Source: Alentia gelatinosa | Taxonomy: Eukaryota; Annelida; Polychaeta; Phyllodocida; Polynoidae | Assembly (NCBI GenBank): GCA_950022655.1 | Contig: OX465589.1 | Coordinates: 29,985,970 to 30,049,969, forward strand | Direction: 5' to 3' | Length of the DNA: 64,000 bases | Made by a program: the position numbers and the translations under genes | Notes under the pieces: generated by a model | Told to the model about the DNA's origin: nothing | Database searches by the model: none | What the model saw: only the letters and a program-made list of their open reading frames with translations | Shown here: positions 58,854 to 64,000 of the stretch, in pieces | Layout: every line of letters starts with the position of its first letter | Numbering within the stretch: position 1 is the stretch's first letter

Positions 58854-61800
58854 TTTGCATCTATTAAATACTCAAGTTCAATACTGGAAAAAAATGGGTC
58901 GAATTTGTTATGGGTCGAGTTCCATTTACGGGTCGAGTTTGTTGTGGGTCGAGTTTTTTATTGATCGATTTCGTTGCGTTTCAAGTTTTCGAGTATTCAT
59001 GAGTGACTCTAATTGGTTAAGGGTTAGGGTTAGGGTTAGGGTTAGGGTTAGGGTTAGGGTTAGGATAGGGTAAGGGTTAGGGTTTGGGCTAAGTACAGGG
59101 ATAGGAATAGGGATAGGGTTAGGGAGAGGGTTAGTGATAGGGATAGGGATAGTGTTAGTGTTAGGGTTAGGGTTGGTGTTGAACTTAAAACGCCCTTCTA
59201 ACAGTATCCTGCAATACAGGGTTAGGGTTAGGGATAGGGTAAGGGTTAGGGTTGGGATAGGGATAGGGTCAGGGTTAGGGTTAGGATAGGGTTAGGGATA
59301 GGGCTAGGGATAGGGTTAGGGATAGAGTTAGGGATGCGGATAGGGTTAGGGTTAGGGCTAGGGTTAGGGTTAGAGGGGGTGTCCACCAAGCTCCCGACGC
59401 GAACTGACGCGCCCCGATATTACCCTTCCGATACAAAATCCATATCGTAACAAAATCGTAGAGCTTATCGGGGCAGTTGGTAAGTTTTCTACGATAACGC
59501 TACTGACGCAGCTCAACGCGCACCGACGCGAACTGATGCAAAACCTGTATCGCAGTGTATAGATGACTCTTTTAACGGGAAATCATGGTTAATTACACTG
59601 GTTGCATCATGAGTTATATCGGGGTGTATCGGGACCATGGCACCTTTTTCATGCACCCTCCCAATACGTTATGATGCACATTGACGCACACTGATGCAAA
59701 TTGATACGCTACGATATGCCTTCCGACGTGCTACGATATGGTAATTTTGTATCGGCTCGCGTCGACTCGTGTCGGCGTTGGTGGGTGCAGGGTCTTAGGG
59801 TTAGAGTTAGGTTTAGGGTTAGGGTTGGGGTTGAACTTAAAACGCCATTCTAACAGTATCCTGCAATACAGGTACAGGTACCGGTACAAAAATATTAAGT
59901 TCTCTGATGCATTGTAGTTTTGAAATGAATTGTTTACTAAGCTGTACATCTAGATTTTGAGAATAATCAAAATTAATGTTAGCGATACACACACCACATG
60001 TGTCATTTCCTAGCAACTTCAACTAAATATCCAAGCACAGTCTACCTGAGTCGAGGGCAGACACTGCAGAATGGACACTCAAAACTCGCTCACATTTTCA
60101 GCAAAATTTGAAGCTAAGGTAATATAAATAGTAATAATACTTCCAAAATATTCTACTTCATGTATATCCATTTTTGCATCTATTAAATACTGAAGTTCAG
60201 TACTGGAAAAAAATGGGTTGAATTTGTTGTGGGTCGAGTTCCATTTACGGGTCGAGTTTGTTGTGGGTCGAGTTTTTTATTGATCTATTTCGTTGAGGGT
60301 CGAGTTTTCGAGTATGCATGAGTGACTCTAATTTGTTAAGGGTTAGGGTTAGGGTTAGGGTTAGGGTTAGGGTTAGGGTTAGGATAGGGTAAGGGTTAGG
60401 GTTTGGGTTAAGTACAGGGATAAGAATAGGGATAGGGTTAAGGAGAGGGTTAGTGATAGGGATAGGGATAGTGTTAGGGTTAGGGTTGGTGTTGAACTTA
60501 AAACGCCCTTCTAACAGTATCCTGCAATACAGGGTTAGGGTTAGGGATAGGGTAAGGGTTAGGGTTGGGATAGGGATAGGTCCAGGGTTAGGGTTAGGAT
60601 AGGGTTAGGGTTAGGGCTAGGAATTTGTTGTGGGTCGAGTTCCATTTACGGGTCAAGTTTGTTGTGGGTCGAGTTTTTTATTGATCGATTTCGTTGCGGG
60701 TCGAGTTTTTGCGTTGGCTCGTGTCGGCGTTGGTGGGTGCAGGGTCTTAGGGTTAGAGTTAGGTTTAGGGTTAGGGTTGGGGTTGAACTTAAAACGCCAT
60801 TCTAACAGTACCCTGCAATACAGGTACAGGTACTGGTACAAAAATATTAAGTTCTCTGATGCATTGTAGTTTTGAAACGAATTGTTTACTAAGCTGTACA
60901 TCTAGATTTTGAGAATAATCAAAATTAATGTTAGCGATACACACACCACATGTGTCATTTCCTAGCAACTTCAACTAAATATCCAAGCACAGTCTACCTG
61001 AGTCGAGGGCAGACACTGCAGAATGGACACTCAAAACTCGCTCACATTTTCAGCAAAATTTGAAGCTAAGGTAATATAAATAGTAATAATACTTCCAAAA
61101 TATTCTACTTCATGTATATCCATTTTTGCATCTATTAAATACTCAAGTTCAGTACTGGAAAAAAATGGGTCGAATTCATTGTGGGTCGAGTTCCATTTAC
61201 GGGTCGAGTTTGTTGTGGGTCGAGTTTTTTATTGATCGATTTCGTTGCGGGTCGAGTTTTCGAGTATTCATGAGTGACTCTAATTGTTTAAGGGTTAGGG
61301 TTAGGGTTAGGGTTAGGGTTAGGGTTAGGGTTAGGGTTAGGGTTAGGGTTAGGATAGGGTAAGGGTTAGGGTTAGGGTTAAGTACAGGGATAGGAATAGG
61401 GATAGGGTTAGGGAGAGGGTTAGTGATAGGGATAGGGATAGTGTTAGGGTTAGGGTTGGTGTTGAACCTAAAATGCCCTTCTAACAGTATCCTGCAATAC
61501 AGGGTTAGGGTTAGGGATAGGGTAAGGGTTAGGGTTGGGATAGGGATAGGGTCAGGGTTAGGGTTAGGATAGGGTTACGGATTGGACTAGGGATAGGGTG
61601 AGGGATAGAGTTAGGGATGGGGATAGGGTTAGGGTTAGGGCTAGGGTTAGGGTTAGAGGGGGTGTCCACCAAGATACCAACGCGAACTGACGCGCCCCGA
61701 TATTGCCCTTCCGATTCAAAATCCATATCGTAACAAAATCGTAGAGCTTATCGGGGCAGTTGGTAAGTTTTCTACGATAACGCTACTGACGCGGCTCAAT

Positions 61801-64000
61801 GCGCACCGACGCGAACTGATGCAAAACCTGTATCGCAGTGTATAGATGACTCTTTTAACGGGAAATCATATGAAATAATCGATAGAAAATTATGAAATTA
61901 TTTTCAGAATCTGTAGAATCTATAATGCTAAAGCGGCTCTGCAAAAATTGTGAAATTTGATAGTAGATAAGGTCTCAAAACGATCATTTTATACTTTAAC
62001 TGAGGTATCATATAATATTGTTTTGTATCTACAGATAAATTATCAATCTATTGCATTATTTCTGGAATTATAAAGGAAATATGGTTAATTACATTGGTTG
62101 CATCATGAGCTATATCGGGGTGTATCGGGACCATGGCACCTTTTTCATGCACCCTCCCAATACGTTACGACGTGCACTGACGCGCACCGACGCGAACCGA
62201 TACGCTACGATATGCCTTCCGACGTGCTACGATATGGTAATTTTGTATCGGCTCGCGTCGGCTCGTGTCAGCGTTGGTGGGTGCAGGGTCTTAAAGTTAG
62301 AATTAGGTTTAGGGTTAGGGTTGGGGTTGAACTTAAAACGCCATTCTAACAGTACCCTGCAATACAGGTACAGGTACCGGTACAAAAATATTAAGTTCTC
62401 TGATGCATTGTAGTTTTGAAACGAATTGTTTACTAAGCTGTACATCTAGATTTTGAGAATAATCAAAATTAATGTTAGCGATACACACACCACATGTGTC
62501 ATTTCCTAGCAACTTTAACTAAATATCCAAGCACAGTCTACCTGAGTCGAGGGCAGACACTGCAGAATGGACACTCAAAACTCGCTCACATTTTCAGCAA
62601 AATTTGAAGCTAAGGTAATATAAATAGTAATAATACTTCCAAAATATTCTACTTCATGTATATCCATTTTTGCATCTATTAAATACTCAAGTTCAGTACT
62701 GGAAAAAAATGGGTCGAATTCGTTGTGGGTCGAGTCCCATTTACGGGTCGAGTTTGTTGTGGGTCGAGTTTTTTATTGATCGATTTTGTTGAGGCTCGAG
62801 TTTTCGAGTATTCATGAGTGACTAATTGTTTAAGGGCTAGGGTTAGGGTTAGGGTTATGGTTAGGGTTAGGGCTAGGGTTAGGATAGGGTAAGGGTTAGG
62901 GTTAGGGTTAAGTACAGGGATAGGAATAGGGATAGGGTTAGGGAGAGGGTTAGTGATAGGGATAGGGATAGTGTTAGGGTTAGGGTTGGTGTTGAACTTA
63001 AAATGCCCTTCTAACAGTATCCTGCAATACAGGGTTAGGGTTAGGGATAGGGTAAGGGTTAGGGTTGGGATAGGGATAGGGTCAGGGTTAGGGTTAGGAT
63101 AGGGTTAGGGATTGGGCTAGGGATAGGGTGAGCGATAGAGTTAGGGATGGGGATAGGGTTAGGGTTAGGGCTAGGGTTAGGGTTAGAGGGGGTGTCCACC
63201 AAGCTACCGATGCGAACTGACACGCCCCGATATTGCCCTTCCGATTCAAAATCCATATCGTAACAAAATCGTAGAGCTTATCGGGGCAGTTGGTAAGTTT
63301 TCTACGATAACGCTACTGAGACGGCTCAATGCGCACCGACGCGAACTGATGCAAAACCTGTATCGCAGTGTATAGATGACTCTTTTAACGGGAAATCATA
63401 TGAAATAATCGATAGAAAATTATGAAATTTTCAGAATCTGTAGAATCTATAATGCCAAAGCGGCTCTGCAAAAATTGTGAAATTTGATAGTAGATAAGGT
63501 CTCAAAACGATCATTTTATACTTTAACTGAGGTATCATATAATATTGTTTTGTATCTACAGATAAAATATCAATCTTAAATATGCATTATTTCTGGAATT
63601 ATAAAGGAAATATGGTTAATTACACTGGTTGCATCATGAGCTATATCGGGGTGTATCGGGACCATGGCACCTTTTTCATGCACCCTCCCAATACGTTACG
63701 ACGCGCACTGACGCGCACCGACGCGAACCGATACGCTACGATATGCCTTCCGACGTGCTACGATATGGTAATTTTGTATCGGCTCGCGTCGGCTCGTGTC
63801 GGCGTTGGTGGGTGCAGGGTCTTAAGGTTTGAGTTAGGTTTAGGGTTAGGGTTAGGGTTGAACTTAAAACGCCATTCTAACAGTACCCTGCAATACAGGT
63901 ACAGGTACCGGTACAAAAATATCAAGTTCTCTGATGCATTGTAGTTTTGAAACGAATTGTTTACTAAGCTGTACATCTAGATTTTGAGAATAATCAAAAT
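58854..64000 (+). repeat. Subtelomeric array, continuation to the window end
   Basis: Resumes at 'tttgcatctattaaatac' exactly where the Gypsy element interrupted it. Monomer landmarks are near 62051 and 63582 (1,531 bp apart). The first two units are shortened by internal deletions (joins near 59587, 60619 and 60708). Confidence 0.93.
61292..61353 (+). repeat. Longest uninterrupted TTAGGG run in the window
   Basis: About 62 bases of perfect GGGTTA repeats (roughly ten copies) inside one monomer. Other monomers have about four to eight. This is the vertebrate-type telomere repeat, here interstitial. Confidence 0.9.

Noticed and set aside
61292..61353. True chromosome end
   Set aside because: TTAGGG runs are short (about ten copies at most) and embedded in monomers, and the array continues past them to the window end.

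Overview
This is eukaryotic, almost certainly metazoan, repeat-rich DNA that looks subtelomeric. I see no convincing single-copy host gene, no tRNA or rRNA gene and no CRISPR array. Almost everything is either a tandem array built from monomers of about 1.5 kb carrying TTAGGG-like blocks, or a transposable element inserted into that array. The mix of an APE-type LINE, Ngaro-type tyrosine-recombinase retrotransposons, a Gypsy LTR element and TTAA-flanked MITE-like inserts fits a non-insect invertebrate such as a cnidarian, lophotrochozoan or invertebrate deuterostome. The species cannot be fixed from this sequence. All telomere-like blocks read TTAGGG on the + strand, so a chromosome end, if near, would lie to the right.

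Layout. 1-2175: the gag end of a broken Ngaro/DIRS-like element on the minus strand. 2176-3220: one partial array monomer. 3221-15165: a LINE of about 6.8 kb (plus a 200-base assembly gap at 7001-7200) with an ATAGG target duplication. It is split by a complete 5,187-bp Ngaro element (7518-12704, minus strand) that left no target duplication. 15166-47555: the tandem array, including higher-order repeats (offsets 5,301 and 6,816 bp) and two MITE-like inserts copied with them. 47556-58853: an 11.3-kb Gypsy-type LTR retrotransposon with a TTTG duplication. 58854-64000: the array resumes.

Most notable system. The LINE has an unusual gene set. ORF1 is a coiled-coil/RRM-type ORF1 protein that ends in a NADAR (YbiA-like, NAD/ADP-ribose related) domain. 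It is followed by a separate small SGNH-hydrolase ORF, and then by the endonuclease/reverse transcriptase ORF. The Gypsy element is also odd: it lacks recognisable nucleocapsid and protease, and carries a large accessory ORF (about 938 codons, two C2H2-like fingers, SR-rich basic tract) downstream of integrase, behind what looks like an internal TATA promoter.

Order of events by nesting: the array is oldest. The LINE, the Gypsy element and the MITEs each inserted into it. The Ngaro element then inserted into the LINE, and the MITE-bearing monomer was amplified inside higher-order repeats. Most element ORFs carry one or more frameshifts or stops, so these copies are probably not autonomous, though assembly indels could explain some of them.
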